A stretch of DNA of 64,000 nucleotides from Strongylocentrotus droebachiensis (GCA_035222895.1 JAVYIG010000603.1:310001-374000), one strand, 5' to 3'; shown: positions 24,192 through 35,361, counted from the first letter of the stretch. Numbers and translations: made by a program. The notes: a model not told the origin generated them from the letters alone.

Positions 24192-25130
24192 ATAATGGTT
24201 AATGTTTTCATTTTTAAACTGAACGTGTTGTCAGTGCAGCTAAATCAAATAACTCCGACAAATTGACCCGATAGTTAGGACTTCGGTTGGGTTTCTCTGA
24301 ATTCGTATCTCGACATATTTCATGAAAAGAGAAGTACACATACAGTATTTACACAAAGAAACAATGTAAATATGGACCTGTATTGATTGGGACTAATGTG
24401 TTTGAGGCTGATGTCAAAGTCCAAATTAATGCGAGTTTTAATAAATACCTGGACTTATATTTACTTTAAAAAAATATTCATCAAAATATTGCAAAGCCAT
24501 ATTGGCAAATACTCTTAAGCTGCAAACTAGGCATTAGCTGTCATGTATTAGAACGTTCATACAAAAAACGGTTGATGTTTTTATGAGAAGACTTGTGTTT
24601 CCCTGCTTGCTATTCGAAGCTCTTTGGTTTTCACTTCCATGGCTAAAGTGAGTTAATGTGTTTATTAATATAGGTACGTCATTAAGATTGAGTATATACC
24701 TTTTGTCTTCGGCAGACCTCTTTACAAGACATATTCTGTGATTTGGCTTTGAACATATGCTATCTCTTTAAGAACTTGTACAAATGTTATGGTATAGAAT
24801 TCCTATATTATGGCCAGCCGCAGACAAGGAAGAGGAAGAAGAATATTATTATTCCACAACTTCAATTGAGCCCAAAATAGATTGCGGAATTCCAGAGGCA
24901 TATAAATATTAGTTACGAGCTGTTAATTTCCTGATAAAAGCAAGTACAATGCTATGGTGATAAGAACAGTGATGTGTAGATGCGGCTTGTATTGTTATGC
25001 TTTATGGTAACAAGATTATGTATTTGCGTGGCGCAAACAGGTGTACTTATAATACAATGCATATCCTTGAGGTATATGTTTATATTCGTATTTCACGAAT
25101 TATATATGCCAACATACCTGCACTATACTC
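24192..25130 (+). other. Intron, no feature seen
   Basis: AT-rich sequence without a credible exon, inverted repeat or long simple repeat. Confidence 0.5.
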
Positions 25131-25137
25131 TTTCGTG

Positions 25138-25141
25138 TCCC

Positions 25142-25181
<40 letters not shown>

Positions 25182-25208
25182 CTCCCCCTCTTTCTCTTTC
25201 TCTTTGTC

Positions 25209-25245
<37 letters not shown>

Positions 25246-25378
25246 CTCCCTCTCTCTCTCTCTCTTTCTCTCTCTCTCCCTCTCTCTCTCTCTCCCCCTC
25301 TCTCTCTCTCTCTCCCCCCTCTCTCTCTCTCTCCCCCCCTCTCTCTCTCTCTCTCCCCTCTCTCCTCTCTCTTCTCTA
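25138..25378 (+). repeat. (CT)n microsatellite array
   Basis: About 240 bp of CT with regular TTTC and CCCC interruptions. It is open in several frames on both strands only because it contains no A or G. Confidence 0.95.
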
Positions 25379-25804
25379 TAGTGCATACAATTGCTTTTGT
25401 GTTTATGAGACAGGACTAAAGCGTTGTTGAGAGGGTCTACCCTAAATTTTATACAACGGTTCCTTTTCCCTTCCCTGAAAAAGAAAATTTGTATTCCGAT
25501 TGAATTGAATTTCAAGTGCTGCGCCTGAGTGATGCGCTGCACAAACAATAAGTCACATATTTGACGTAAAATGCCAAGTGTATAGACGATTAACGCCTAT
25601 ACGTTGTGATGGCTAGCATCGGGAGTAAATTGCATATTACCATGGCAACGTAACCCATTATTGACAGTATTGTCCAGCATTTGAATCCTAATGCGACGGC
25701 AAGTCACAATTTAAAGGGTGTTGGTGAAGACACTTGTGAGAAATGATACTGAAGTGAGGAGCATCTTCAAGATTACGACGATGTTGATATTTCCTTATGG
25801 TGAC

Positions 25805-25942
25805 GGTATTGAGGATGATGATGATTTGAGAATGATGGTGGTGGCGGTGATGGTGATGGTGATGGTGATTATGATGGTGATGGTTATGATGATGATGATG
25901 ACGATGGTGATTATGATGGTGATGATGATGATGATGGTGAAG

Positions 25943-25973
<31 letters not shown>

Positions 25974-26404
25974 AGATGATGGTGATGATGATTATGATGA
26001 TGAAGATGATGGTGATGATGATGATGATCATGATGGTGATTATGATGTTGATGGTAATGATGATGACGATAATGTCGAGGAGAATGATGATGGTGGTGGT
26101 GATGGTGGTGGTGATGGTGATGATGATGACGATGATGATGGTGGTTATGATGGTGATGGTAATGATGACGATACTGTCGAGGAGGAGGATGATGATGATG
26201 GGGAATAGGAAGATGACGATGAAAAGGATGATGACTATGACTGATTTATGGTGACGACGATGATAATGGTGATGATGACGGTATTGAGGATGATGATGGT
26301 TTGAGAATGATGATGGTGGTGGTGATGGTGATGATGATAACGATTATGATAGTGATTATGATAATGTTGAATATGTGAACGTGATCCTCGCCCCCCCCCC
26401 CCCC
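25805..26404 (+). repeat. (GAT)n/(GGT)n array ending in poly-C
   Basis: About 560 bp of GATGATGGT-type triplets. A block containing 'gtcgaggag' and 'gatgatgatgacgat' occurs twice (near 26073 and 26177), suggesting larger-unit duplication. It is followed by a run of about 14 C at 26391-26404. The 178-residue Met/Val frame through it is an artefact. Confidence 0.9.
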
Positions 26405-26599
26405 TCCTCCTTTAACCTGAGCCTGAATCATTTTATTAATACTTGACTGAAAACTAATGCCATTTCCGTGATCTCCGTGTTGCATGCACCTTGTACGTGC
26501 ACGTTAAATTTCATTCATCATTAAAACAAGGTACATTTAACTAATGTAATTGAAATATATTTAATAATTGTTTATTCCGATGGCTATGCATGTATTCCA

Positions 26600-27357
26600 A
26601 TTTGTTGTTCAATTATCAGTTTATATCTTCTCTGTTTGATGGGGTTTCTCATCGTCAGTCTGCTCTTAGTTCATTTCCTGACCGTCATTTTTTAGGTTCT
26701 GTTTCGATTAACATAATGGTAAAATGTGTATTATACAAATTTCGCACTTTAGATTGTTTTCAAGTGGTACACTTTAGCTGCTGCATTATTATGATCAGTT
26801 TGATACATTTATGTTTGTTTTATTTCTGTTATAAGGATTAGTTTCTAACCTAGATGTCTGGTTGACATGGCATCGGTAGACTTTTTGGGGGGTTAACATT
26901 CTCACGGTCAAGATTAAAATTCCGGCACAGTTTATTTTGTTTTTAAATGAACATTTTCTTTACCTTTTCACGTTTCATTATTTTCAACTGTTGTGTCTAT
27001 TTTGTTTCTAATGGTCAGAATTGTTTTGATTATTTTGAATTAGTTTTTTCGTTGTTCGGCTGTTGGGGGAGGGGGGTATATTCTAATGGCCAACTTCCAT
27101 GTTTAGTTTAACTTATAGTGTCCAATATTTGTGTCTGGTTCATTTTCTTAAGGTCAGTTTATCATGTGTTTGTTTTATTTTCTAATACCTGCAGTTTTTA
27201 TAAAAATTTTGTATTTGATTTGTATTTTAAACGTAAAATTTTACCTTTAAAAAAAAAAGCTTTCTAATGGTCAAATTGTGACGTCTTTGTTTGGTTTCAT
27301 TTGTAGTGGTCAGTTTATAACTTCTATGTCTGTTTTTATTTTTGTTGTATCGGTCAG
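26600..27357 (+). repeat. Degenerate tandem repeat abutting exon D acceptor
   Basis: The words 'ttctaatggtcag.tt', '..gtgtctgtttt.atttt' recur at irregular 45-100 bp spacing (near 26685, 27008, 27083, 27150, 27260, 27307 and 27351). The last word, 'tcggtcag', provides the AG of the exon D acceptor. The sequence is T-rich and G/T-biased compared with the neighbouring intron. Confidence 0.55.
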
Positions 27358-27484
27358 TTGGTCACGATCAGGACAGCGAGGAGAGTGATTGGTCATCAAG
27401 CGAGGAAGCGACTACGTCACGAGCAAACAAACATAGACGATCAGCTGGGAAACCAAGGGACAGACACAGACCAAAGACCAACAA
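27358..27484 (+). CDS. Exon D, common acidic/serine segment (42 codons)
   Basis: The acceptor is 'tcggtcag' and the donor 'aacaa|gtaagt'; length is 127 bp. The first two bases complete the Val codon left by exon C or B'. The frame then reads GHDQDSEESDWSSSEEATTS followed by a basic stretch with ANKHRRSAGKPRDRHRPKTN. It leaves in phase 2, with 'aa' plus the first base of exon E making Lys. The D-S-E-E-S-D pattern resembles casein kinase 2 target sites (inference). Both isoforms share this exon. A second open frame through the exon continues into intronic ATC repeats and is a shadow. Confidence 0.85.
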
Positions 27485-27494
27485 GTAAGTCTAT

Positions 27495-27677
27495 CCTCCT
27501 CATCATCATCTTTCTCCTTATAATTGTCGTTGTCATCGCTATCATTATCATTATCACCAACAAATTCATCATCATCATCATCATCAACATTGTCACCATC
27601 ATCACAATCACCATCATCATTATTCTCATCATTATTCCATTATCATCATCATCGTCGTCATCATCATCGTCATCATT

Positions 27678-27712
<35 letters not shown>

Positions 27713-27860
27713 TATCATCGAAGTATATCATCAAAGTCGTCTTTATAATTATCATCATCACCATCATTACCGCCATCACCAACACCATTTAATCATGATC
27801 ATCGTCTTATTTGTCATCATCTTCATCATCATCATGCTTATCATCAACAGCAACAACAAC
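27495..27860 (+). repeat. (ATC)n trinucleotide repeat just after exon D donor
   Basis: Interrupted CAT/ATC triplets begin about 10 bp after the donor and continue for about 360 bp, including some (AAC)n near 27846-27868. Asp- or Ser-rich frames on either strand are artefacts. Confidence 0.9.
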
Positions 27861-28059
27861 AACAACATCATCTTCGTCACCATCATCATTATCTTGACCA
27901 TCATCCCCCTGCTCCCCCCAATTTTCAAAATTGTTAGACCCTTCACTCTTATAGCGAACATAATAATTGACACGTTTGAAGCCACTAACAGTTATTAATG
28001 TCGTCATCATATTGGTTATGTGCAGTCTGCGACCATTCGTGTTTCCATCTGATTAGCTC

Positions 28060-28682
28060 TATCAATGCGGATATCATCTGCACCTGCACCTTACAGCCGT
28101 GCGTGAATGTGAAAGCGTCGTGTGCGTATCTTTGGGGTGGGTGATGATAATGATGATTGTAATGCTGTATGTGTGTATGTGTGTGTGCGTGTGTGTATGG
28201 GGGTGCAGACTCTCTCTCTCTCTCTCTTTCTCTCTCTTTCTCTCCCTCTCTCCCTCTTCTCTCCCTCTTCTCTCCCTCTTCTCTCCCTCTTCTCTCCCTC
28301 TTCTCTCCCTCTTCTATCCCTCTTCTCTCCCTCTTCTCTCCCTCTTCTCTCCCTCTTCTCTTCTCTCCCTCATCTCTCCTTCTTCTCTCCCTCTTCTCTC
28401 CCTCTTTCCCTCTCTCCCTCTTTCCCTCTCTCCCTCTTCTTCTCTCTCTCCCTCTCTTCCTCTCTCTCCCTCTCTCCCTCTCTCCCTCTCTCTCTCCCTC
28501 TCTCCCTCTCTCCCACTCTCTCTCCCTCTTTCTTTTTCTCCCTCCCTCTTTCTTTTTCTCCCTACCTCCCTCCCTCAATCATTGACATAATTATAATTGG
28601 TCTAACACTGCGGATATCATCTACACCTGCGTCTAAGCTGTGCGGGAATGTTATGACGCCATACGCTAAGATGTGGGGTAGG

Positions 28683-28715
<33 letters not shown>
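28060..28715 (+). repeat. Diverged direct duplication flanking a (CT)n array
   Basis: 'gcggatatcatctgcacctgc...cgtg.gaatgt....cg.....acg...tgtggggt.ggtgatgatgatgat' occurs at about 28068-28160 and again at about 28610-28720, the second copy ending in a clean (GAT)n (28682-28720). Between them lies a 370-bp CT array (28208-28577) with a CCCTCTTCTCT higher-order unit. The two flanks are one ancestral unit separated by the expanded microsatellite. Confidence 0.7.
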
Positions 28716-28720
<5 letters not shown>

Positions 28721-28850
28721 TGTGTTATGTGTAAAGAGATGGGGTGATGAACACTCGGATCTACCCTCCCTTCAGCTTCTTTTTCTATGTGTTATCGCAC
28801 ATTTCATTTCATATTAATTTTATGTAGGCATTTGTTTTCATGTGTTGATT

Positions 28851-29010
28851 GAGTTATAGAAATTAATTTATTTGAATTGAACCAACAAACTACGATCGAT
28901 TAACATTTATTACAAATTTGTACTTAAGATGAGTTATAGAAATTAATTTATTTGAATTGAACCAACAAATTACGATCGATTAACATTTATTACAAATTTG
29001 TACTAAAGAG
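28851..29010 (+). repeat. 80-bp tandem duplication
   Basis: The two 80-bp units, each starting 'gagttatagaaattaatt' (28851 and 28931), differ at only a few positions near their ends. This indicates a recent duplication within intron D-E. Confidence 0.9.
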
Positions 29011-29094
29011 AAAGAGGCTTGTAAGTTTTGCGATTGCGGTTGGATGACTTGAGGTTAATCCTGATCAAGCGCAACTCTCTATAAGACGGGGCCC
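29010..29094 (+). mobile_element. Truncated relative of the MITE at 506-670
   Basis: It shares 'aagtttt.gcgatt', 'gcaact' and the right terminus 'ataagacggggccc' with the element at 506-670. The left half is absent, apparently replaced by the tandem duplication just upstream. Confidence 0.55.
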
Positions 29095-29206
29095 TGGAGA
29101 TAGGCCCTGGATCATCATTGTACTTACAATATATATCCCGAAAATGACAACTTCTTTTTTAATTTGATTTTTCATCTTTGTTTTCCCCATCCCTCCCCCA
29201 CTACAG

Positions 29207-29336
29207 ACCTACCCCTCCTCCCATTGCACCTAAACCGAAGAAGAAGTACAACACAAGTCCGAGTGGATCCAGCAACCCGCCCTCATCGCCAGATACAACA
29301 TCACCTGACACGACGCCTGAGATCTCCTTTGATGAC
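29207..29336 (+). CDS. Exon E, proline/lysine/serine segment (43 codons)
   Basis: The acceptor is 'ccactacag' and the donor 'gatgac|gttagt'; length is 130 bp. One base completes Lys from exon D. It then reads PTPPPIAPKPKKKYNTSPSG and a Ser/Pro/Thr-rich run with SPDTTSPDTTPEISFDD, ending in phase 0. PPPIAPKPKKK fits a class II-like SH3-binding proline motif followed by a basic cluster. The repeated SPDTT pairs are possible proline-directed kinase sites. Both are inferences from motif alone. The GTTAGT donor matches that of exon C in type. Confidence 0.85.
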
Positions 29337-29486
29337 GTTAGTAGAATTCTTTCCCTACCCCACCCCCAACAATATATATATATATATATTATGTTGAATA
29401 ATAATGAAGAAGGGGCGTAGTTTATTATTTCTTATGCCTATAGATGTCATTAGTTCATTGATCTCCTCTGTGTTCATATAGTTTTG

Positions 29487-29560
29487 AATGTAAAGCGCTT
29501 TGAGAACCCATTCTTGATTGAACTATGCTATATAAGATCATTATTATCATTATTATTAGG
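29487..29560 (+). mobile_element. SINE-tail-like fragment
   Basis: 'gtaaagcgctttgagaaccc' followed by 'gctatataagatcattattat' resembles the conserved 3' domain of many invertebrate SINEs. No A or B box precedes it, so it is a fragment. Confidence 0.4.
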
Positions 29561-29728
29561 TGAGCTGCAGCAGATTTGCAGATCCCCTCTTGATTTCGTC
29601 AGAATCTTTATTTGTTATTCTTTATTTCTTTATTCTTTCTTTCTGTCAGTTATCCTATTACTATCATTTTTCCACCACTAATTCCCTTGGCCAGGAATAG
29701 AAAACCTCTCGCTTTCAGTATGATCACT

Positions 29729-29935
29729 CAACCGTGACGTCATCTAAGGCGCCATTTTGTGAAATCGCAATATCAATCGTATTTTCTTAACAAGCCATAA
29801 CAAGATTTGGTTCACATAAACTTCAGGTCAAGGGTCAATATCCAGTTATATTATATAGTGTCCGCGCGTATATCATGACCTGCTCGTAAGCGCGCGTCAA
29901 CATTTGAAATTGCTCAAATCACTTCCTGCTAAATT
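29729..29935 (-). mobile_element. Inverted fragment of repeat family R3
   Basis: On the minus strand it carries 'gcgatttcacaaaatggcgcc' then 'gatgacgtca', and further on 'tgacgcgcgc' with 'ggtcatgatata'. These blocks have the same content as the two copies at 21.8-24.1 kb. It lies in intron E-F. Confidence 0.65.
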
Positions 29936-30326
29936 TATAGAACATTTCAGGGCAGTTATGCCGCTCCAAAACTTGGAATAACATATCACTAGGCATAAGG
30001 AAAGCCTCATCTGTTGCTGTCTCGAAAGTTTTGTTGAAGACGCACTTGTTTTCAGGAGCTTTTGCATAGTTTTGTTTTAATTTTGTGCCTGTAAGTTGCA
30101 CTGTTAGGGGTTTTGTTATGGGTTTTGTCAACTTGCAGTATAAAGCAGCTTTTTCAACCGGGTTGCTAAAGCACCCTGTGATGCCGCAGGAGAAATTTAG
30201 TCAACAATTTAGTCAACAATTTATTTTGGAATAACGTCAATTTCGTGAAAATAAAATATTAGAAACTGCTATGTATTTTCATGAGGTGATAACATTCATT
30301 CTTTTTTATATGTGTTTATTTTGTAG

Positions 30327-30464
30327 ATTGTCATTGAAACGCCCCAGTTGAAACCGTACAAGCGGATACACGGACCCCAGGGAAGGCGGAAACCGCAGCG
30401 CTTCTCAAACCAATCCGAAAGCCGACAATCCGAGTTAACGCTGGAATCCGATCTGTCGCGATGA
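30327..30464 (+). CDS. Exon F, terminal coding exon with stop
   Basis: The acceptor is 'tattttgtag'. The frame enters in phase 0 and reads IVIETPQLKPYKRIHGPQGR, continues basic and Gln/Ser-rich, and ends SELTLESDLSR before TGA at 30462-30464. It gives 45 residues. Isoform totals are 520 residues from exons B-F and 259 from B'-D-E-F, both whole numbers of codons, which supports the model. No known domain is recognised. A different 3' exon could exist at 36735, but that is weaker. Confidence 0.85.
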   Translation: MVIETPQLKPYKRIHGPQGRRKPQRFSNQSESRQSELTLESDLSR

Positions 30465-32370
30465 CGTCGTGGTCACGTGATCTAATTTTGTCGTCGCAGA
30501 CAAAACAAGACTGTATGGAACAAGAACCAAATAATAATTTTTTGCCTTGTGTTGAGCAATTTACTTTGAACAGAATTGAAGTAGGTGCGGAATGGTGTTC
30601 GGGGTGATAAAAACAACGCGTCTGGATGACGTCATAATAATGGTGCTTATGCTAAGTCATGCATTTTTGCCTTGTTGGTAGTTTTGCACAACTTAGAACC
30701 GAAAAAGAGTTAAAAACTGTAAGAAAATACGTTATATTTTACATTTTTAGTCTCAGAAGTTTTAGACTAAACTGCATAATGCCTTTGAATTAGAAGCTGC
30801 CTTTGCTGTTACAGAACTAATTTGTATTAATCGGAGATGAATCTTTCAACTATTGCCTTGAAATTTGTCTGATTAGTCTGATTACACTCTAGCTTTCCAA
30901 ATGCAACGTGATATTTCACTGTTCCAAAGATTTTAGAGACATATTGTTCATTATATTAATTAATCTGAGCAGTGTGTTCCTCCAGTTTGTACATAGTGTA
31001 CTTCAAAAGCAGGTTCGGGAACCAGGCTACCCAGTAGGAAGACTGCATCAGCCACATTTCACACGCATGATATGTTGATCTCAACTATTTGAATGCGTTT
31101 CGCCAAACTGTTCACATTTGACAAAGCGAAAGTTGAGGAGATTCAAATTGGGCATATCTGTCTTACATTGGTGATATGAAAAAGGTGTTTTTAATATTTG
31201 TCAAGAATTCATCGAAAACTAACTAAAATGAAGAGTGAGAGAAAACAAAAATTGGACACGCACTTGTTTAGAATACTGCATGCATGTACGGACAGAATAC
31301 GTACATTTTGATTGTAAGAATGCAATTAGTGTTGGGAATTTTTGTTTGTACATTGAAAGCAAGAAAATGTGACAAATGTTTTAGTGCAATTTGTCATGGC
31401 TAACCTTCAACAACATAGGGCAATATTGCGTAAAAACGGAATGTAAAGCGCCTCAGCGGATTTATTTTGGAACCCGATGAAATACGATGTATGCAAACCG
31501 AGAGAGGCAAACCGATTGATGTGGCCCGACGAAAGAAACCGATGAAGTTAAACCGACGAAGGAAATACAGTTGACGCAAACCGACGAAGGCAAACCGATG
31601 ATTCAAACCGATGATTCAAACCGATAAAGGCAAGTTGATGTAGGCGAACGCGATAAAGGAAATCCAATGGACTTCAACCGACGAAGGCAGACCAATGGAC
31701 GGAAACCGATAAAGGAAATCAAATGGACTCGAACCGATGAAGGCAAACCGAGAGTAGTAAAACTATGAAGTGAACGGATGGATGCAAAACGATGAATGTA
31801 AACCAATGTAGGCACCCGTGTAGGCAAACTTATGAGAGAAATCGATCGAGGTAAAGTAATGGAGGGAAACCGATGAAGGCATACAAATAAAAACAAACCG
31901 ATGAAGTTCGAAATGTAATACCATTCATAATTATATCCTAAACAACCATTTACACAACTTGATTATACTTGGATTTCGAATTGATTTTTTTTGCAAATCA
32001 TTACATTAAAGTATTATTTTTAATAATGTAAAAACCACACTAATACCAAAAATTGCTCTTCGATTATTCATGATTTGTACCCCTTATAAATAGTAAAATC
32101 TGATGTTTAGTAGTAAAGCGATATCGAATTTAACGCCATTGTGAACAATGGATTTGCTACATTGTACTGGTTTTTGTATCATCATCGCATAGCTTAATAT
32201 TCAATTCGTTAGTCCATTCGAATATCATTCTGGCATCTACACAAGCTAGAATCCTAGTTTCACGATATCCAAACATGACAATTATAAGTTTATAACTATA
32301 CTTTTGAAGGACAATTCAACATTTGTAATTACATGTCGTTCCTTTGTATGAAAGCAATAAAATAAGAGAA
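30465..32370 (+). other. Presumed 3' UTR / downstream flank
   Basis: No further coding was seen after the stop. AATAAA signals lie at 31886-31891 and 32356-32361 (the latter followed by an A-rich stretch), with another at 33822-33827. Which is used cannot be decided from sequence. Confidence 0.4.
31480..31905 (+). repeat. Degenerate AAACCGATGAAGGC minisatellite
   Basis: About 25 imperfect units of 13-18 bp with core AAACCGA(T/C)GAAGG fill this stretch. Unit length wobbles, so frames on the minus strand are open only by chance repetition. No sequenced unit is identical to all others, so the array is old. Confidence 0.75.
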
Positions 32371-33170
32371 AAAAAAGGTGAACGTTTAAAATAGTTTTGG
32401 ACCAATAATACGAAAGTTATGATTGTTTGGACTTACCTTTAGAGGAATAACTACTGTGGGCTATATTACGAAATAACAAGAAAGCTAAAACTCATCGAAA
32501 GATAAACTCAAGTGTAATTTCAATACGCTTTTGTATCGCAAGGAGATCATGTTCGGGGATACGTATTACATAATTTCAATATTCGCACAATTCAATTTGT
32601 GATTGAGAAGGCCATATAAATTACTTTATTATTTTAGAATTTTCGAAAGTCTTTGCTATTGTGCTATATATGCATCGATTTTTTTATAAATTTAGGATAA
32701 ACCTTTCACACAACAATTATTTATCAAAAGTTTACATATGCAGGAAATATTGATTATTGTATAATCAGCTAGCAAACTTTGTGCTTTAGATTGTATGTAC
32801 AGTGCATCTTTTAAAAAAGTACGTTACCCCAAGTTGGTAGCTTATAATTAAAAGTTAATAATGAATGTTGCCTTGAAATCTGTTTTATGGTAAAGAATAA
32901 TTTGTGTTCTGTATAAAATGATACCATAATCACATTTGTTTTCGTTTACGGATGACTGAGCACTGTGTTCTTTAAAAAGTGCCGTCAAAATCGTGTACCA
33001 AGCTTAGGCTGATGCGCCGTGCGTTGGTCAGGTAATATATTTATGTTACTGGAGTCTTAAATTCTTTTAAACGTTACATTCTGCTTAATGCTTCCGCCCT
33101 TCGTTGTTTAAAGTGATCCAATGTATTTAAGCTTTCACAGGACCGTGTATCAATCCACATGATAACCTTT
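32371..33170 (+). other. AT-rich intergenic stretch, nothing seen
   Basis: No exon, repeat or inverted structure was recognised. Confidence 0.5.
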
Positions 33171-33439
33171 TTTTAATGATTAATAATATTATGACGCAAC
33201 CAGGGAAAGAAAAAATGCGGTCGTGGACTTGCTGTCATTTACCACAAGAGGGCAGTGTTCATGAAACTGTTTGTGGTCGAACAGACAATCGAGTTCAAAC
33301 TTTTCCTTTATTTTTAATTTTGTTACACTTATTTATTTTTACTAATTTTAATTCAATACGTATAGATACGGATTGCTTGTCATGGAATTGGATAAATTCG
33401 ATATTCTGTTTACTGCTTACTGCTACTATCACGATGAAA

Positions 33440-33580
33440 ATAACTATGATAATGATGATGATGATGATGGTGGTGGTGGTGTTGGTGTTGGCGATGATGA
33501 TGATGGTTCTGATGGTGATAACTGTATTGTGATGGTGATGATGATGACGATGATGACGATGATGGTGATGATAACGATGA
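33440..33580 (+). repeat. (GAT)n array
   Basis: About 140 bp of GAT/GGT triplets. Asp-rich or Met-rich frames across it are artefacts. Confidence 0.9.
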
Positions 33581-34023
33581 GTATTTACATGTATATATAC
33601 AATTATATGAAAGTTGTACAATTTATGAAGGTTATATTTAGTAAGGTAACTAATAAGTTCTGTACATTAGGTTTAACTATGTCAACATGAGAGTTTGCTT
33701 TCCTTTCTATTTTTCATTTTAGGAATTTTGCCTTCAAATGATTGATTTTAATGAAGTTTTTATCAATGATTCGTTTCGTATGTGAAATGTTATTTCTTTA
33801 TACATTCTAACAATTTATTTCAATAAATACACATTAAATTTAATCGATTTAATAATATTACTATACCATTTTGATTTTCTGGTCCATATCTGTTTATTTT
33901 GTGTTTTCTTCTTTTTTAACAACATTCGGCCGCTGAGTTAGCACCTATTTTAATATTTTCTAATGAAATAGAGATTTACAAGATATGATAATAATGCTTT
34001 CTATCGTTATTTTCATGTTGCTT

Positions 34024-34296
34024 TTCTTCTTCTTCTTCTTCTTCTTCTTCTTCTTCTTCTTCTTCTTCTTCTTCTTCTTCTTCTTCTTCTTCTTCTTCTT
34101 CTTCTTCTTCTTCTTCTTCTTCTTCTTCTTCTTCTTCTTCTTCTTCTTCTTCTTCTTCTTCTTCTTCTTCTTCTTCTTCTTCTTCTTCTTCTTCTTCTTC
34201 TTCTTCTTCTTCTTCTTCTTCTTCTTCTTCTTCTTCTTCTTCTTCTTCTTCTTCTTCTTCTTCTTCTTCTTCTTCTTCTTCTTCTTCTTCTTCTTC
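34024..34296 (+). repeat. (TTC)91 perfect microsatellite
   Basis: The sequence consists of 273 bp of uninterrupted TTC. It is a homopyrimidine tract (GAA on the other strand) of the type known to form triplex DNA. The poly-Phe and poly-Glu frames are artefacts. True length may differ because such arrays assemble poorly. Confidence 0.98.
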
Positions 34297-34636
34297 TTTC
34301 GAATAAAAGGGAAGAGTTAATGACATAATAATATTGTAAAACTGTTGAAGGTGGAAACAGCTTTAAGAATGATAAAAGGAGACTCTATTCAGCTAGAAGT
34401 CAAGTAAAAATAAATCTTCGAATGATTTTGTATTTTCGACGGAATGCTGACAAAGTGCTCAATGTTTAAACATTAACTTGAATTTGACTATAGATGGCGC
34501 TTGACATTTATTCTCATAGATCTGGCAATAAAAAAAAAAAGAGATCAACTTCACGACCGTTGCATGGTTGCTGGACATATTTTGTTTTCTTTCTGTTATT
34601 TCATTAATCAAAACCTATGTATCATTTTGATCATGA

Positions 34637-34641
34637 TGACG

Positions 34642-34673
<32 letters not shown>

Positions 34674-34790
34674 CATTATTATCATTGTCATTAATATTCC
34701 CTTCTCTTCCTCTTTCATCACTAGCTGTTTTGTTCGTCGCCCCCACCCCCGGGGGGGGGGGGGGGTCCTCTCTCTCTCTCTCCCACTGTC
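34637..34790 (+). repeat. (ATT)n array, poly-C/poly-G and short (CT)n
   Basis: ATT/ATC triplets at 34637-34695 are followed by 'ccccaccccc' and 15 G at 34751-34765, then (CT)n. Confidence 0.85.
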
Positions 34791-35361
34791 TCTCACAATA
34801 CGACTTGAAGTCCTACCTTTAATTTATAGGAGTCATGAAAGATCATCAGTATTACCTAAGGAGTGCATTGACTCCTACACAATACAATGAGTCAACATAG
34901 TTAATAAGGTAGATTAAATGAGTTAATTAGTTGGATTAAAGAGATTTCCGCCCCTGTCTACATAATGAGTTTTAATGATATGTAGAAACAACTCTCTTAG
35001 ATTTAGTATTTACAAACAGAGGTATCGGCACATATTTCGAATGTGGATGGGGCCTTTAGGTCGTTTGAACATAATACTATTGCCTATATCAAGCTCAAAT
35101 AATGTTTCTCTTACGTCTTTTCATTTAATGATTATGATAATATGGTTCATTCTTGATACAGAAAGTTTAAATCTATCCATACGTTTATTGGTCAATCTCT
35201 ATATATGACTCTCTAGATTGGTCAATCAAGTTCTAAGCAGATATAAACTGAATCTATAAAAATAGCCATAATCATATTCACTTCAAGGAGAGGTAAGAAC
35301 AAAAATATTCCATTTGTATGGGCAACTGTGTATTTTACGGACATTGGCCATGGTATAGTAT

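Noticed and set aside
24980-25548. Overlapping frames of 133-141 residues
   Set aside because: Their length comes from the CT array.
25718-26254. 178-residue Met/Val-rich frame
   Set aside because: It is translation of GAT/GGT repeats.
27985-28685. Several frames of 138-197 residues on both strands
   Set aside because: All are translations of the CT array and its flanking duplications; composition is Ser/Leu/Pro or Arg/Glu/Gly only.
33976-34326. Poly-Glu (minus) and poly-Phe (plus) frames of more than 100 residues
   Set aside because: They are the translation of the pure TTC microsatellite with no flanking coding sequence.
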